Below, piece by piece: positions 44,560 through 57,209 of a stretch of 64,000 nucleotides of DNA. Below the pieces are notes generated by a model. The model saw only the letters and a list, made by a program, of their open reading frames with translations, ran no database searches and had not been told where the DNA came from. The stretch covers positions 38,871,478-38,935,477 of the forward strand of contig JAJKFL010000006.1 of the NCBI GenBank assembly GCA_021186555.1, read 5' to 3'. The first letter of the stretch is position 1, and each line of letters begins with the position of its first letter. The position numbers and the translations under genes were made by a program. Origin of the DNA: Reticulitermes speratus. Lineage: Eukaryota > Arthropoda > Insecta > Blattodea > Rhinotermitidae.

Positions 44560-44760
44560 AAACCATTGTTGCCGCGGATATGCAATAAGTATTAAATATT
44601 CTGTATGCGTTCCTGTATTCTTGCCTGTCATCCATCACTCAGATCCGTGCCGTTGTAGATAAGTTGTTCAATGCGGACAAACGGACGGACATACAGACAT
44701 GACGAAGCTAATAGTCACTTTTCACAATTTGGAGAGCGCGCTTAAAAATCAGTCGGTTAA
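44560..44760 (+). repeat. Interspersed repeat family E
   Basis: Shares GTGAAACCATTGTTGCCGC-type text with 6340-6365 and the GACATGACGAAGCTAATAGT core with 6690 and 54680, so the repeat unit is at least 200 bp. Confidence 0.75.
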
Positions 44761-44889
44761 TGCTGTATACGAAAATCGTAAATCCGGCATCCACAAGAAC
44801 CACAGAACTAGACTCTTTGGCCAGAATTCAGAATTTTTTAATATTAAACCTCACCGGTGTGAGAACCTTAAATATTGCCAAGTGTAAGA

Positions 44890-45660
44890 TTGTTGGTATT
44901 GGATTTATGTGTGAGATTGAGACTTTCAAATAGACAGGGTTTAGGAAATATTACGTGAAGGGCAATATACAATGAGTTCAGTAATAAGGTCAACCTGTAT
45001 TTGTGGAAGATTTTACACACACTGAGTTGTTAGGAATTTAAAGAAAATTAGTAAGAAATTGAGATATACCCGAAATGTGGAAACAAATTTAAAGTTAAGG
45101 GAAAATAATATGCAGTAATGAACTTCTATAACAAAAACTCTAATGAGATAACGTCAGAAAATTATGTGTATTTGATAATTAGATAACCCACGTGCCCCTT
45201 CCCAGCAGGTGTTCTAACCAAAATGACTTATTTAGTTCTCATTTTTCACGTGTGTCCTATATCTCCAATCATCTTATCCCCCTTTATTTAATATCCTAAT
45301 ATATTATTCGCACAGTACCAATTATGAAACATCTCATTATATAATATTCTCTGTCACTTAAAATCCTTCCCCCCCCCCCCCCCCCCACAGATTTACCACA
45401 ATGAGATATTCTTGTACTAGTATATATATATTATACTAGTTTAAAACAGAACACACTTTACAGGACCAGTCACACTTCGCTTAAACGGCACATTTGTTTC
45501 CGAATAGGAAACGGCTTGCTACCTCCTAACATTGTTATAATAAACACTAGAATTCCGTCTGCTCATTCGGCCCCTAAGCCAGGCTTAAAGAATTTACCAC
45601 GTGCAGAAAAATTTAAAAAGTTTAGAACCGAAATCTGTCGAGTTCTGAGTCACATCGTCC
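44890..45660. other. Unassigned; poly-C tract
   Basis: Includes an uninterrupted C run of about 20 near 45369-45388 followed by ACAG, and a (TA)n patch near 45420. No gene. Confidence 0.6.
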
Positions 45661-46014
45661 CTTAACTTAACACAACAATGCGTGGCCGGATGGTCTGGAT
45701 AATCCTCCTCCGATCCTGAATTTGTACCGGCACGGTATTGAAGTATGGATACGCACGCTGTGTAAGATGTTTAAGTGATTGGTGGTGTGCCGGAAAGTTC
45801 CCGCCACACAACAGACTTCGGTGCGCGCATCGTTTCCCCTCCTATTCCCCTCTCCAACCATAAGTTTCCCCGTCCTGGCTTTGCTGGGTGTCTCAGCTAA
45901 ATTCTGTCTTGGCCGGGTGTCTACATTCGGTTTGGAGCAGCGGCTGGGGCTGGAGTTCGTTGCCTGGTGCCGTGGTTCCGTGTTGACGTTTTCGGTTGGG
46001 GTTAGTCCCACGGT

Positions 46015-46290
46015 ACCAGGAAGGTAGTGGCACTGCGCTACAAACCGGAACGTCGCGGGTTCGATTCCCGATGGTGTCACTGGAATTTTTTATTGACATA
46101 ATCGTTTCGGTCGCACTATGGCCCTGGGGTCGACTCAGCCTCTAACAGAAATGAGTACCAGGAATCTTTCCTGGGGGGTAAAGGCGGCCGGTGCGTGGGG
46201 CTGACAACCTTACCACCTTCATGTGCCGATTGTCTAAAAATCTGGGAGCCTCAACCTCCTGGGACCCTAAGGGCCTGTAATGGGATTGCT
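46015..46290 (+). mobile_element. tRNA-headed SINE, family C, 5'-truncated
   Basis: Starts inside the tRNA-like head, has the B box GGGTTCGATTCCCGATGG and the full family-C body (TATGGCCCTGGGGTCGACTC, ACCAGGAATCTTTCCTGG, GGGCTGACAACCTTACC). Compare 11937 and 12590. Confidence 0.85.
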
Positions 46291-46299
46291 TTACCAGGA

Positions 46300-47085
46300 A
46301 GGTACCTTGTTTTGGTATGTATGGGCAGGTAATCTCTATATAAGCTAAACAAAGTTGTAGGTTGTTTGCCTCGTATTATGTTGTGATTATTCTTATTGTA
46401 TTTTGTTCTTTCTTATAATAAATATATATTTTTTCATTAGTTGGGTTGAACTGTCTTTGTTGTGTAACTACCCCCTTTCCTTGACCGAAGGGCCCAGTGC
46501 GCGAAGGAAGGGGGTCAGTGGTAGCGTACGCAACTTGTCGTGTGATGTGTCCAAGACATTTGCAGGCTGTTGGATTCAGCAGCGGTGCACGTTCGACACG
46601 AAAAATTCTATAAACACAATTTCTATAACAATTATCTTTGTACGATAAAATGCTGAGTGTTACACGGTTACTTGGCGGGCGTCACTGTAATTAAGTTTAG
46701 AACCACAGCACTTTAATCAAAACAAAAATTGTTCTCCGAACTTCAGACTTTTTGGTGAATTCATTTGTGAATTGATAGGCAAAAATAAACGAACATGAAA
46801 TGCGTTAATCCTGGGGGAATTCCAAAAAGCCGGTGATGTTACGCGCTACTTATTTACTCCTCTGTACTCCATTCGCTCCCGCTACAAATTCTTCTATTTG
46901 CTACCATACAAAATTTCTTTAATCCTCACGGGCCAAAAGTTAAAAGTTCAATAACTAAATTTTGATTGGCTTTCCAATCCGCGTGTTAAAGTCTCTGAAA
47001 CGGCCAAGTAAACCCCCTTTAGCCTTCAAACACTTAAGGTTACAATGTTAAGATGTTATTAGCATTTGTTAGTATTATTTTATCC
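46300..47085. other. No recognisable gene
   Basis: Unassigned sequence left of the MADF pseudogene. Confidence 0.4.
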
Positions 47086-47094
47086 AATTTACCT

Positions 47095-47476
47095 CAGTCC
47101 CACTTTTGTCGTCATCACTGTCAACATTGCTCCGAGAGTTTCGGGGAATGTCCTGGGCGTCCAAAAAACTTAACAATTTGTAGTACCACAACTTTGGCTC
47201 GTACACTTCATCTGCACCTGTTCCTGACTTCATTGAATCTTTCACTTTTTTCAATTCCTTGCGGTAACTGCTTCTTAAGTTGTTGATTTTCTTGACCACT
47301 GATGATTTTGTCGCAGAAGAGTCTATCTCCTTTAACTCTTCCAACAATCCCGAATACGCAGCTTCCTTCTTCGGTCGATCGTGGTATTCTTTTTACTTTA
47401 TTTTCCACAAACAAAATTCACTTTGATATATATTAATAAACTCCTCAAGGCACTGCATTTCTCTTTCACGCGACAT
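47095..47476 (-). pseudogene. MADF-domain ORF with premature stop (PIF/Harbinger-like)
   Basis: From ATG at 47476 the frame encodes MSREREMQCLEEFINIYQ, then FCLWKIK, a TAA stop at codon 28 (47395-47393), then KEYHDRPKKEAAYSGLLEEL, VVKKINNLRSSYRKELKKV, GADEVYEPKLWYYKLLSFL and an acidic end, stopping at a GTAAAT donor near 47092. Trp/Leu/Tyr spacing is that of MADF (Myb/SANT-like) domains. The single in-frame stop suggests a recent pseudogene. The GC-rich flank at 47580-47815 points to a DNA transposon as carrier. Confidence 0.75.
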
Positions 47477-47579
47477 AATTAAAAACAAAGAACGATGAAA
47501 CAAAGAAGCTCACAAAAGATAAAACGAACAACACAGAAAAATACAAAGCAAGTTCTGACTAGCTTCAACACGTCGCCTG

Positions 47580-47815
47580 AACTGACGCCGTTCCGGCCGG
47601 CCGGAACCTACACACGCTCCGCTACGCCTGCGTAATCCTCAGGCCTGCCTGTTGGTCGAACTAGTTTTCGTATTTGCTCCGGCCGCCTGTACAGTTTTAA
47701 CTGAAAGGTGTGCCAGAACCTACACACGCTCCGGCGGCCTGTCGTAGACATAACTGTGCAGGCAAAACTGACAGGCCTACCTGAACGTGTGTGGCTGGCG
47801 TTAGTCGTGGTGTTC
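47580..47815. mobile_element. GC-rich repetitive transposon terminus
   Basis: Short GC-rich units recur in both orientations: CCTACACACGCTCCG twice (about 47607 and 47720), CAGGCCTGCCTG, GGCGGCCTG and a right-hand GAACGTGTGTGGCTGGCG. A likely outer end lies next to TTA near 47803. The layout resembles subterminal repeats of PIF/Harbinger elements and flanks the MADF ORF. Confidence 0.45.
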
Positions 47816-47829
47816 ATAATCTACTGTTA

Positions 47830-49005
47830 TGTTACACGTGAATCGGTAAGCTTTGTTACAGTTCCGTCTTGAGCCGTATAGGAGGTGTATTTTAATGTGA
47901 GCCCACAGGAGTATTTGGTGTAGTACTGTCGTATTGTTAGTGGAATTAGTAATGAATTTTTAGTGTTTAATGTTCGTTCTGTTGACTGTCTTTGTAATCG
48001 TTCAATATTCGTTGACGTCTTTGTATGGACGGAAACATGAATCGATTATCGATCTTGTGAGACCAAATGGTCGACATCATGGATCAGAGGTTTCATTCTG
48101 TTAATCAGACTGTTATTGAGGTTAGGTAACTTTAACAATCTTGTTTCTGTATGCAAAAGGTTTTATCGCAATAATTTCTCGTTTGAAGTTGAAAGGACTT
48201 TCATACACACCCACACACACAAGGGGACAGAACTCCTGTTTTCTCGTATCAATACTGAAACGATTTGACATAACGTAGGTATGTATTACAGAAATTCCCA
48301 GTGCCTGGCATTCTTTGTAGCTGATTAAGCTCCTTGTGTCTAGTTGGTAAATGGGATGTCAGAAATACACAAAATGTAGTTGATAAAAGAGCAAAATAAA
48401 TACTTCAGCAGTGTAATAGTGCGTGGAAACTTTTAAGAGATACATGAAATGGGTAATACGAGTATAATGCCTTTCGTAAAATACGATTTGTACTGGTCAG
48501 TACAGACGAAATCCAGAACGGCTGACTACACTTATGATATACGTAAAAAGGTTTATTTTATGAACTTAAGAAAATATAGCAAAGCTGCAAAACGGCCAAC
48601 TAATATTATACACAGTTTTGTCTTAAATTTTGTCAAAATTTGATCAGTTGTTTACGACATACTTAAGAAATTAATTTGACCTCTTATGGAGTGGACTTTG
48701 TCATTGGTCAATATAGCTAGTAAATCAAAATATCCAACTGCTTTTATTATAGTAAGGTGTGTAACAACAATTTATTCAGCTGTTAATGACAGACAGAAAA
48801 AAGTTTATTTATGAACTTACATAAATTTGGCTTATTTTGTGGGTCATTATGGCTAAAATTTATAAGTGTCTAACTAATTTAGTGGAATTTCACATTCTGC
48901 AGTTTGGAGAGAATGTGTTTGGCAGTTTAGGTACTGATGACATAAGGAGTTCTTTTTAATTTGTAAAAACTGTAAAAAGTACTACATGAAAAAAATACCC
49001 AAGTT
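47830..49005. other. No recognisable gene
   Basis: AT-rich sequence with two loosely similar segments around TTTTATGAACTTA (48551 and 48806), so an old local duplication is possible. No exon seen. Confidence 0.4.
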
Positions 49006-49009
49006 GTAG

Positions 49010-49255
49010 TAAAGGTAAAGGCTGTCCTGTTACACGCCATGCAGGCAATATGGGAAGTAGAGGTATAGTTCTACCTACACTTGACCTCGGTGCAACCCTG
49101 GAGAGGGTCCCTGGAGCCATCGTACAGGAGGCTGGTTGAGCCTCGGGGCCAGTCTGGCTGGGTCTGGAGAATCACGACCCCACTGGGGTTTAAACCCAAG
49201 TCCGTCCAGCATGAAGTGAGTCTCTAGAGCTACTGACTACACTATCCGCTGCCAC
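49010..49255 (-). mobile_element. SINE family B, diverged
   Basis: Family-B order is preserved: CACGCCATGCAGGCAATATG, TGACCTCGGTGCAACC, GGAGGCTGGTTGAGCCTC, then a decayed B box (TTTAAACCCAAGTCC) and head at the right. More diverged than the 11.6 and 17.6 kb copies. Confidence 0.7.
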
Positions 49256-49259
49256 CTCC

Positions 49260-50255
49260 AAGTTATATTAGAGTTCATAAACATAAAAGTGAGGTTTTAC
49301 AATTATGTTACAAATCCAGGAAAAGTCAAAAGCAGTGCATTTGGTGTAAAAAGATTACTTCAGTAGATCCAAATCGCCCTGCATACAGCATGCTGTGTGT
49401 CTGAATGTGCAGTGGTCAAAAAAGATTTACAGCACGTCTATCACCAAGGAGATATGAAGGATTTTTGAAACTATGAGAAATTCCAACACAGTTCTTAATA
49501 TATTACTAATAATGTAACTGTGGGCTTTGTCTACACTTCGAAGTTACATAAAAACAGGTTCTCATAATATTTAAATATGTTTATCTCTTATGGATTATCA
49601 CTTTCATGTAAAATTGTGCACATTGCTTGTAAAATGGACCCTCCTTACCCACTGTTGTGGTAATAATGTGAGGATTTCAACCCTGTTTTTTCTTACTAAT
49701 ATCTGCGTGTGTGATGTCCGTTGCTTTTTCCAGGGAAACAATTCAGTCTTACCACCGTTATCTGAGGTACAAAAATAAAAATAGGATGATAAAGAAATGT
49801 TAAAATATTAAGTTCGATTATTATGTAATCAAGAAAGGGGCTAGGCAGTTTAGGGTAATGAAGTCCATGTAGAGCCTTTAGAAAAATAATATTTTTCTCA
49901 AGGCTCTTCTGAATTGCACTTATTAACATCACTGCTGTAATACACAGTAAACTAAAGTGTCATTGCTACAAATTGAAGAATCAAACTTGTTACTTTGATA
50001 GAGCAGTTCCTATCTGTGGGGTGACATCATGTGATAGATGCAGAATGAAACTGAAGTCGCATAATTTACTTTTAGAATGCCATAAACCTGAGTATCTCAT
50101 GCAATGTTTAATACATTATTCTGGACTGTAATGGAGACACAAAGTACCTGGTCTGATAATGTCAGAAATCTGAATGGGTTATAGAATCACTAATTAAGTA
50201 ATTCCAAGCAGCAGAGTTTTTCTTGAAAGGCAGTGAAGAATTTTCTCACATTTTA
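49260..50255. other. No recognisable gene
   Basis: Unassigned AT-rich sequence. Confidence 0.4.
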
Positions 50256-50261
50256 TAGAAA

Positions 50262-50555
50262 TTGAAAGTTCATTATCACGTTCAGAAAAGCCAAACACTG
50301 GTCCCTACTCTGTGTCAGATCAATCCAGTCAACTCCGTTCCGCCCTATTTAACATCCATTTTAATATTGTACTCCCATCTACCATCCACCCCTAGATATT
50401 CCCGGCAGTCTCTTTCCTGCAGGTTTCCTCACGAAAATCCTATCTGCATTTATTTTATCTCCCATGCATGCTACATTCCCCACCCACCTCATTCTCCTTC
50501 ATTTGGGCACCCACACCCACCTCATTCTCCTTCATTTTGGCAGCTGAATAATATT
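50262..50555 (-). mobile_element. Decayed RTE-like LINE 3' fragment
   Basis: TCAGATCAATCCAGTCAACTCC, CATTTTAATATTGTACTCCC, CTTTCCTGCAGGTTTCCTCACG and CCCACCCACCTCATTCTCCTTC align with 35610-35810 of the LINE at 35480-36435 in the same orientation. A 30-bp stretch (CCACCTCATTCTCCTTCATTT) is duplicated in tandem at about 50485 and 50517. Confidence 0.7.
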
Positions 50556-50559
50556 TGGG

Positions 50560-51820
50560 GAGTGCAAATCATGAAACTCATTATGCAAATTTTTTCAGCT
50601 TCCTGTTATTTTATGTCTGTAAAAAATGTATTTAAATGGCATGAAAAGTAATTAATTTTCCTCTTAACCCACAGAAGCCAAGTGGTTACTTCATGTATGC
50701 CTAGTTTTAACTTCAAAAGTTCTACATTCCACTCAGTGTATTATGCATTTTCTATGGATCAAACAGTGATTATTTCCCTATACAACATTAACGGACTGGT
50801 TTTTTTTATAACTGAGGCACAGTGTGTTTACTGCACAGTATGAACTACATCTTTAAATATAATTCAGGTTAGTTATCATCTTTAAATGGCTAATTTATGT
50901 TGTCCAAATAGTGGGACAAGGAATGGAACCAAAGAAGGCTTGAAATCAAAGTTTGGTGCATTTATTATAATGTGCACAGTAGCATCATCATATGAATAAA
51001 CAATCTGACAAAAATTAACATTCATTATACTATACCTTCAAACTGTAATTACTTCTCTGTAAATTGTTCTTGTCAGCCATTTGTGGGAAAAACAGTCTGT
51101 GAAGCTCTGTACATAACATACTTCATCAGAATGAATGGCAATATGCCCAGTGACATGAAATGAAAGGAGGAGCTGTCAGTAGGCAGTCACTGCTGCTCCT
51201 CTCATTACATGTTGTTGAGCACAAATAGAGGGTTTCTTCAGCAGTACACATAATAAGGACTGAGTGAGCGAGTCAACCAGCAAGTTATGCCTGGTCCTGA
51301 TGTACCAGCCTCTTAGACAAATGTCCTACCTAGATGGAGCACTACAATGCAGTCACGCTAATAAACTCTGTAACACTCAACAATCACTGTCACTCTCTTG
51401 CAGTACTGAGTGGATAGATAAAATTTTGTATCATTTGCATACTGCAGTAGGGCCTGTTCCTAGGTTCAAAAGGATATTTGACCCAGTCAGTCAAACAACA
51501 TAAAATAAATGGACCGTAAAAGACAGTAATTGTATGAAGCACAAACAAGGGATTGTGATGATGATAACACATTAGTTTCACCTTATTGCTTCAAACTAGT
51601 TTCATGGACAGACAGATGGAGAACTTTTGGCTCTTTTACATGAGGACTCAGATTCTGTGGGGCTTAATGAACCATGTCTGTATGACACTACCTAATGAGG
51701 CACATGAACAGTGGAAGGGGACTGAGCCATGACTGCCTTGTATTTGATCCTCCAGCATTCAATGCGTCAGACAACCTTAAAGTTCAGTAATTTAAAGCAG
51801 AACAATGGAAGCACATACCA
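50560..51820. other. No recognisable gene
   Basis: Unassigned sequence; possible old SINE text near 51150-51450 that I cannot place. Confidence 0.35.
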
Positions 51821-51829
51821 CAATATCAA

Positions 51830-52115
51830 TCTTACTTGTATGTACTGTGAAGTAATTCAGAATGAACAATCATCCTACATTAAACTATGCACCATGCCAT
51901 GAAGATGTACATGAGGCACCATATGTTCTAGGTGTTTGTTTAAAATGGAAGCCAGTGGTCAGCTTGACACACATCGACCACTTCACTTCCTGAGAAAGTC
52001 CACAGTACACATTAAATAGAACACAAGGTGGCCACAGGACATGTTGGCACTGGAACAAGCTCCCGTCAGTAATCAAACCGAGGCCACTCAAGTTACCATA
52101 TTAACCGAGTTGTTC
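51830..52115 (-). mobile_element. Probable tRNA-derived SINE, diverged
   Basis: On the minus strand, AACTCGGTTAATATGGTAAC (A-box-like) is followed by TGGCCTCGGTTTGATTACTG (B-box-like), then a body without known match. Single copy here, so the family is uncertain. Confidence 0.4.
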
Positions 52116-52781
52116 TACAAAAGATACATAATTTATGTCTGTAGCTGCGTGCAGTTAATGATTGAGATTCCATACTATGTGGCATTTTCCTTTTTTTAAA
52201 ATTACCAAATTGGAGTTATGTTCCTAACTGTTCATACATAACTACAACTTATTTATTCCTAAAGTTGAATATGCCAATCCCATCCAAGTGCTGGCACAGA
52301 GATAAAGTCCCACTTATGCAGCAAGGTTATGATAATATCCTGATTGTCCACGACTGTTAGCTGTCTGAGAGACACTGAAAGAGAAATAGTAACTATAAAA
52401 TTTTGACATACAACAATTAAAATTATTTTTAAGTATCTGTGTGTTTGTACCACAAGCTTTCTACACTCAGCAGAACAAAATTATAGGGATATCAAGTCCT
52501 AAACAAATAACTCTTCAGATTTCAATCTGTATTTGTTATAAAGAAGAATAAATCAGAAAAATTAAATTACTCTAATCAACTTTCATTGACCTTAAGTGAA
52601 TTACATGAACTTCACTAACATATTCTAAATAGTCCTGTTGGTCAATTCAATTTCTGCATAACAAATTAAGTGAGGCTGATAAAGCAGTATAGTTTCACTG
52701 ATTCTTCATGCCAGCTGGAAAAAGATGGAGAGTTCCTTTCAGGTTTTTATTCACCATATCTTGGATACTACACCTATATCT

Positions 52782-53060
52782 CAATTTCGAGAATGATGCC
52801 ACATTTTAATGTGTCAAATATATTAGGCCTATTGCTGTTAAGTTAATTAGTAATTATGGAATTAATAACAACAGGATTTTTATAAGCATGTTAAAGAGAG
52901 TATCACATTTTTGAGATAAACATGTACATTTCCAATTTCAAGAATGATGCCACATTTTATGGTGTCAGATTACTGTGAAATTAGTCACAAAGATATGAGT
53001 AAGCACAAGATTTCTGTACGCATGTGAAAGAATATATTCCAGTTTTAATGTAAGCACTTA
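52782..53060. repeat. Imperfect tandem duplication, period about 151 bp
   Basis: Two units start CAATTTCGAGAATGATGCC (52783) and CCAATTTCAAGAATGATGCC (52932). Each contains CACATTTTA, a GTGTCA, AACA/CACA then GGATTTTTATAAGCATG versus AGATTTCTGTACGCATG, and ends near ATCACATT/ATATTCC. Origin unknown. Confidence 0.75.
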
Positions 53061-53179
53061 ATATCATATAAAAAAAACTGTACTTCCGAAGCTAAAGTGA
53101 CAGTCCATCAGAAGTGCATTTCAACTGAAACTGAGCTGTTGTAGTAAGACAGAATGGTTGTACAACTACACTTTGATTG

Positions 53180-53350
53180 TGAGATTTGAGGTTCACACAG
53201 CAGTGTTAATGAAGATTCAAGTCTTGTGGGATGTTATGCCATGTCGACTGGTAAACAGTGGCTGGTGTTATGGTGGCATTACACAATCTGAAATTTTAGC
53301 AACTATTTACCAACTGACATGGCTTAACATTCCAGAAGACTTGAATCTAC
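53180..53350 (+). repeat. Interspersed repeat family F
   Basis: AGATTTGAGGTTCACACAGC, GGGATGTTATGCCATGTCGA, CAACTATTTACCAACTGAC and TTAACATTCCAGAAGACTTG match 20930-21110 and the duplicated copies at 36440 and 42255. The central hammerhead-like segment is deleted here. Confidence 0.65.
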
Positions 53351-53409
53351 ATTTTATTTCACATTTTGTCATTGCATGGTTACAGAATTTTGACTGGTCA
53401 TGACCATGA

Positions 53410-54600
53410 TTGATAAACTTTGTAATGAGTTTATCCTAGAACTCTTTTGGAGTGAATAAGGGGAAAAAAATTCTTCATTCAGGAAAACCGTACCCTAATT
53501 GGACTATGATCCAAACTTGCAACCTTATGATGATGAAACAAAAGTGTTCAGTGACATGTAATTAGTTTTCATCTCATGGCATGTTCGCAACAGACAGTTG
53601 TAAAAATTCTTCTATTAGCTTCATCCCGTCTTAATGTAACAAATCAATAACTGTCACATATTTACATATAACTGGATATTGAGTTCTAACACAATTTGTT
53701 GACACATTGTAATTTTTGTTCAAATCACAGGACAATGAAGACTGAAACTGGCTTCTTCTCCATTGTCATGAATAACTTGTGTGATCTGAGATTTTCCCAA
53801 CATTGCTAATGAAGACATTGTGTTGGATTCGTAATTTGTTACCAATGTTGTGGAGGAGCCTGCAGCTTCCACCTTTAGTGTGGTCAGAGTTTGTTGTCTA
53901 CACTGAAATTGCAGGCAGCACTCAAAATGGTGTCATATCCCAGAAGACAGTAATCTTAAAATGTAACTTTTTAAACATTTAACAAAGTAAATCATGTTAT
54001 GAACAAACATTGTAGAGAAGGTGGGACATGTATATATACCTATAACATAGCATTCAGTTGTATTCAAATCTTTGCATTCTGGCTTGTCCATTTAGTTTTA
54101 TTCTCCTAATTATAATAATTTCAAATACTTGTTTTGAAAGAAATAATTTTCCAGCTACTTCACACTGTCTTCACATTTACTTCTGTATATTATATCAACA
54201 TTCACAGAAGGAATCAGTGCTGGTTCATGGTTTACTGTAGGCATACAGTGGATAAACAGATCATAATGACAGTCGATTTATTGTGTAAATTCTCAACCTG
54301 ACTGCAGATAAGCACACTGACTACATGTTTGTATTTTGCCTTACTGACTCGGTATGTAAATCGCATCTATGTTACATTTAGGATTCAGTTATTCACTTGG
54401 CCTGTCTGGCACTGCTGTATTTCCTGTAATTATCATGTAAATGGCATGATTTTGTGAAAAATGTATGATACACAATGTGTGTTGTGATTTTCTCTACAAC
54501 TTACTTCTGAAGTATTTTTCAACCCAAGAAGAATTCAGAGAGCTCTGTTATGTTGTCTGACTTTAACTACAACTGTATTTGGTTGAATAATTTGGTAAAA
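53410..54600. other. No recognisable gene
   Basis: Unassigned AT-rich sequence. Confidence 0.4.
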
Positions 54601-54629
54601 TCTCCAATATAAAATCTAATAAAAACCTG

Positions 54630-54725
54630 CTGGGTGGGAGCCGAGTTCTTCCGTGCCCACAGATGGAAGGACACAGGGACATGATGAAGCTAATAGTCGC
54701 TTTTCCCAATTTTTTCCATATAAGA
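54630..54725 (+). repeat. Interspersed repeat family E
   Basis: GGAGCCGAGTTCTTCCGTGC and GACATGATGAAGCTAATAGT, then CGCTTTTC, match 6650-6735. Most diverged of the three copies. Confidence 0.7.
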
Positions 54726-54829
54726 CTAAAAGTGAAATGTTCATGTTATAACAGTACACATTTTCTCTAGATCTTATGGTTTCTGATATAATGAAATGAA
54801 AGGGAGGAAACATGTCAGAAGTGGCATGC

Positions 54830-56750
54830 TCTGCGTAGATTTTGTAATGTATTTACACTCATCTCAGATTTTTCTGACTTGAATGATTTATCCTGTCACC
54901 TTTTGGAGTGTGATATTTACAGGATTTGGAACTTCTCAACCACATCACATAGTAATCAGTTTCCTCCATTAGAATTCAGTGCTTGATGTCTTATATGATG
55001 ATGACAGGTTTCTGCAGAATTTAATGCACCCCACAACTGGTTGCTGCAACTTTAGGAACCCAAAAGCCATCCCTTAGCAGTCAGGTGCCTTGTGGTCTAA
55101 TGGGAGGTTAGGTCATCAGTCACATTGAATGGACAACTTCCTGCTGTCCTCATTTACATCAAAGACTTACTTTATCGAAGACTTGATGTATGTCTTAGTA
55201 TATAGCCTAATATTCTTCTAGCAGGTACAGTTTTTCAATTTCATGCTCATGTTTGTCGAAGCTTATAAATATGTGTTATAATGACTCCAATTATTTCCCT
55301 GACATTAAAAAACACACTTTCAATATAAGAGACAAGCTTTACTTTGGACTCTGTCTTAAATATCCCTGATTCACATTACAAAAACTATATTTTCCTAAGA
55401 CACATTTTAATACTATCCTCCCAATTTCAACTTTCATGCCCAGTATTATGCCTTTATTGTTCTGGATCTGGAAGTCTAGCCACTAAGCCATTCACAGCAT
55501 TAAATGTTTGTAACAGATTTCAAGAAACACTTTGGAATTCTTTTTCTTAAATGACATCTTTACAAAATTTGGCAAATATATCGTTTCAGCAAAACTTCCC
55601 GCATATATTATGCAAAAATACTCAGGCACACTGATGGACTCCTTATGCTTAAGTAACGCATTTCAGTTTATCTCCAAATTTGAGCTTCCAAATTCTGATT
55701 CAGATAATAGATAATATATTATGTTAGCATTCTGAGAGGCTCATGAAAATCAGTTTTTCATACTACACATGTTGATGAAGTGGTTAACATGCAAAACATA
55801 TTTGGGAGGTAGTTGGCACAGTTTTGGCTGAGTATGAGACAAGCCTGACTGAGACGTTTTATGGCCTTTTCCAGTCTCTTCAGGTATGACTCAACACTGT
55901 ATCTTGAGAGGCTCCTTGTAAGTCCTTCCTCAGAATATGTAACCATCTTCACATCTTGTTTGACAGTGCTGCCGATGGCAGAAACCTATAGCCAATGGCA
56001 GAAATTCTGTGGTATCTCCATTTCATATTTATAGGTAGTTCTGCAATGTGGTAACACTAAGCTAAATGATCCAAACTGCGCCATAGCTGAATACAACCTA
56101 TAAAAAAAGTAACAGCTGTTAGTTGTGATATGTTTATAACAGGTGAATGACTATACTTAATGCTGTACAAATGAATGTAACAGTGGTGCTTGTTTCACAG
56201 TATCTCTCAGAAGAAACAAGTACGTCTCAGAATAAGTGTCTGAATGAAGACATGTAAGTGGTATTGTGCAGGAAAAAAACAAAACATTACACCCTCCCCG
56301 TATGGTACCAATTCCCAAGTTATGATGAAAACAAACTAAAAATTAGGCACCAAACAGTGATACCAACCTCATCTACTGCATAAAACTTTCTCATGCTGAA
56401 TGTAATTGGTGGGTGACATTACTGATATGGCAAGATACACTGCACTCTTCCTGTCATATTCCTCTTGCTGTCATCACATAAGTGTAATGAGTTTACAGTT
56501 TGGAAGAAGTTTTACTGTCACAGTTCTGCAATGAAGCAAACTCCTCTCTCTGCTCCATTACAAAATAGTCTTTTAAACATCACTATATTCAAACAAGTGA
56601 ATTTATCAAACAGCACTACTATGACAGACGCGGAAGTGACTCATTTGAATTAATTTCACAGTCTTCTTCAAATAATTCTTTTTAGCATGTTACTAATTTC
56701 CATTTGGTTTTTCACTGTGAAACACGCTTTCACAGCTAACAACATACCCA
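54830..56750. other. No recognised exon; possible LINE scrap
   Basis: Presumed 3' flank of the GluCl gene. A segment at about 55400-55470 (ACATTTTAATACTATCCTCCC) resembles the RTE-like LINE. Nothing else is supportable. Confidence 0.35.
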
Positions 56751-56755
56751 TGGAA

Positions 56756-56761
56756 TTTATT
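56756..56761 (-). terminator. Candidate polyadenylation signal for GluCl
   Basis: AATAAA on the minus strand, about 210 nt beyond the GluCl stop codon. Position is plausible; no other support. Confidence 0.35.
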
Positions 56762-56968
56762 CTCAAGTCATCATCTGATCCAACATGTAAAAGGCCCATT
56801 AAGTCCCCATGCCATAACTATCATGTAAGAAATGTTTAGGAAAATTAGTCCACTTTCTTTAATTCTGAGTGTCTGAATTTGAGAATTGTCAACAATGGCA
56901 ACATTTTTAGTTGAGCGATTCTGTTGGACAGGAGAGAACGACTGCCTTCTGCCACACACTATGGTAGC

Positions 56969-57202
56969 TCAGTTGTCTTCAGCCTCCTCACGGAAAAGAT
57001 ATGTTGACCAGTAGACGAGGTTGAATAGAGCAAAAACTAGAGGAAATGTAATGCGGGAGATGACATCAATCCGCTTGGAGCGTGTTGGAAACTTGGACAA
57101 CCAGGAGCGGCAGCAGTTTTCCCTCTTGGGCTGCATGTGGATCTCACATTGACGCACCTTCTCTAGGGTGAGCGCATCACCCGGATGCCGCACCAGTGGC
57201 TT
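56969..57202 (-). CDS. GluCl: Glutamate-gated chloride channel, terminal exon
   Basis: Encodes the last 77 residues of an invertebrate glutamate-gated chloride channel, a Cys-loop pentameric receptor that mediates inhibitory transmission and is a target of avermectins. It runs from the end of the M3-M4 intracellular loop ([20 protein letters not shown], then [20 protein letters not shown]) through TM4 ([26 protein letters not shown]) to the short acidic C-terminus EEAEDN and TGA. The acceptor GTTACAG at 57203-57209 precedes AAG, in phase 0, and matches a known GluCl exon boundary before KPLVRHPGD. Upstream exons (ligand-binding domain, TM1-3) must lie further right on the minus strand, partly or wholly beyond the window; I did not find them. 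No disabling change is visible. Confidence 0.93.
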   Translation of the reverse strand, partial: KPLVRHPGDALTLEKVRQCEIHMQPKRENCCRSWLSKFPTRSKRIDVISRITFPLVFALFNLVYWSTYLFREEAEDN

Positions 57203-57209
57203 CTGTAAC

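Noticed and set aside
45369..45388. Poly-C tract as a functional element
   Set aside because: Simple homopolymer without context; length may also be a sequencing artefact.
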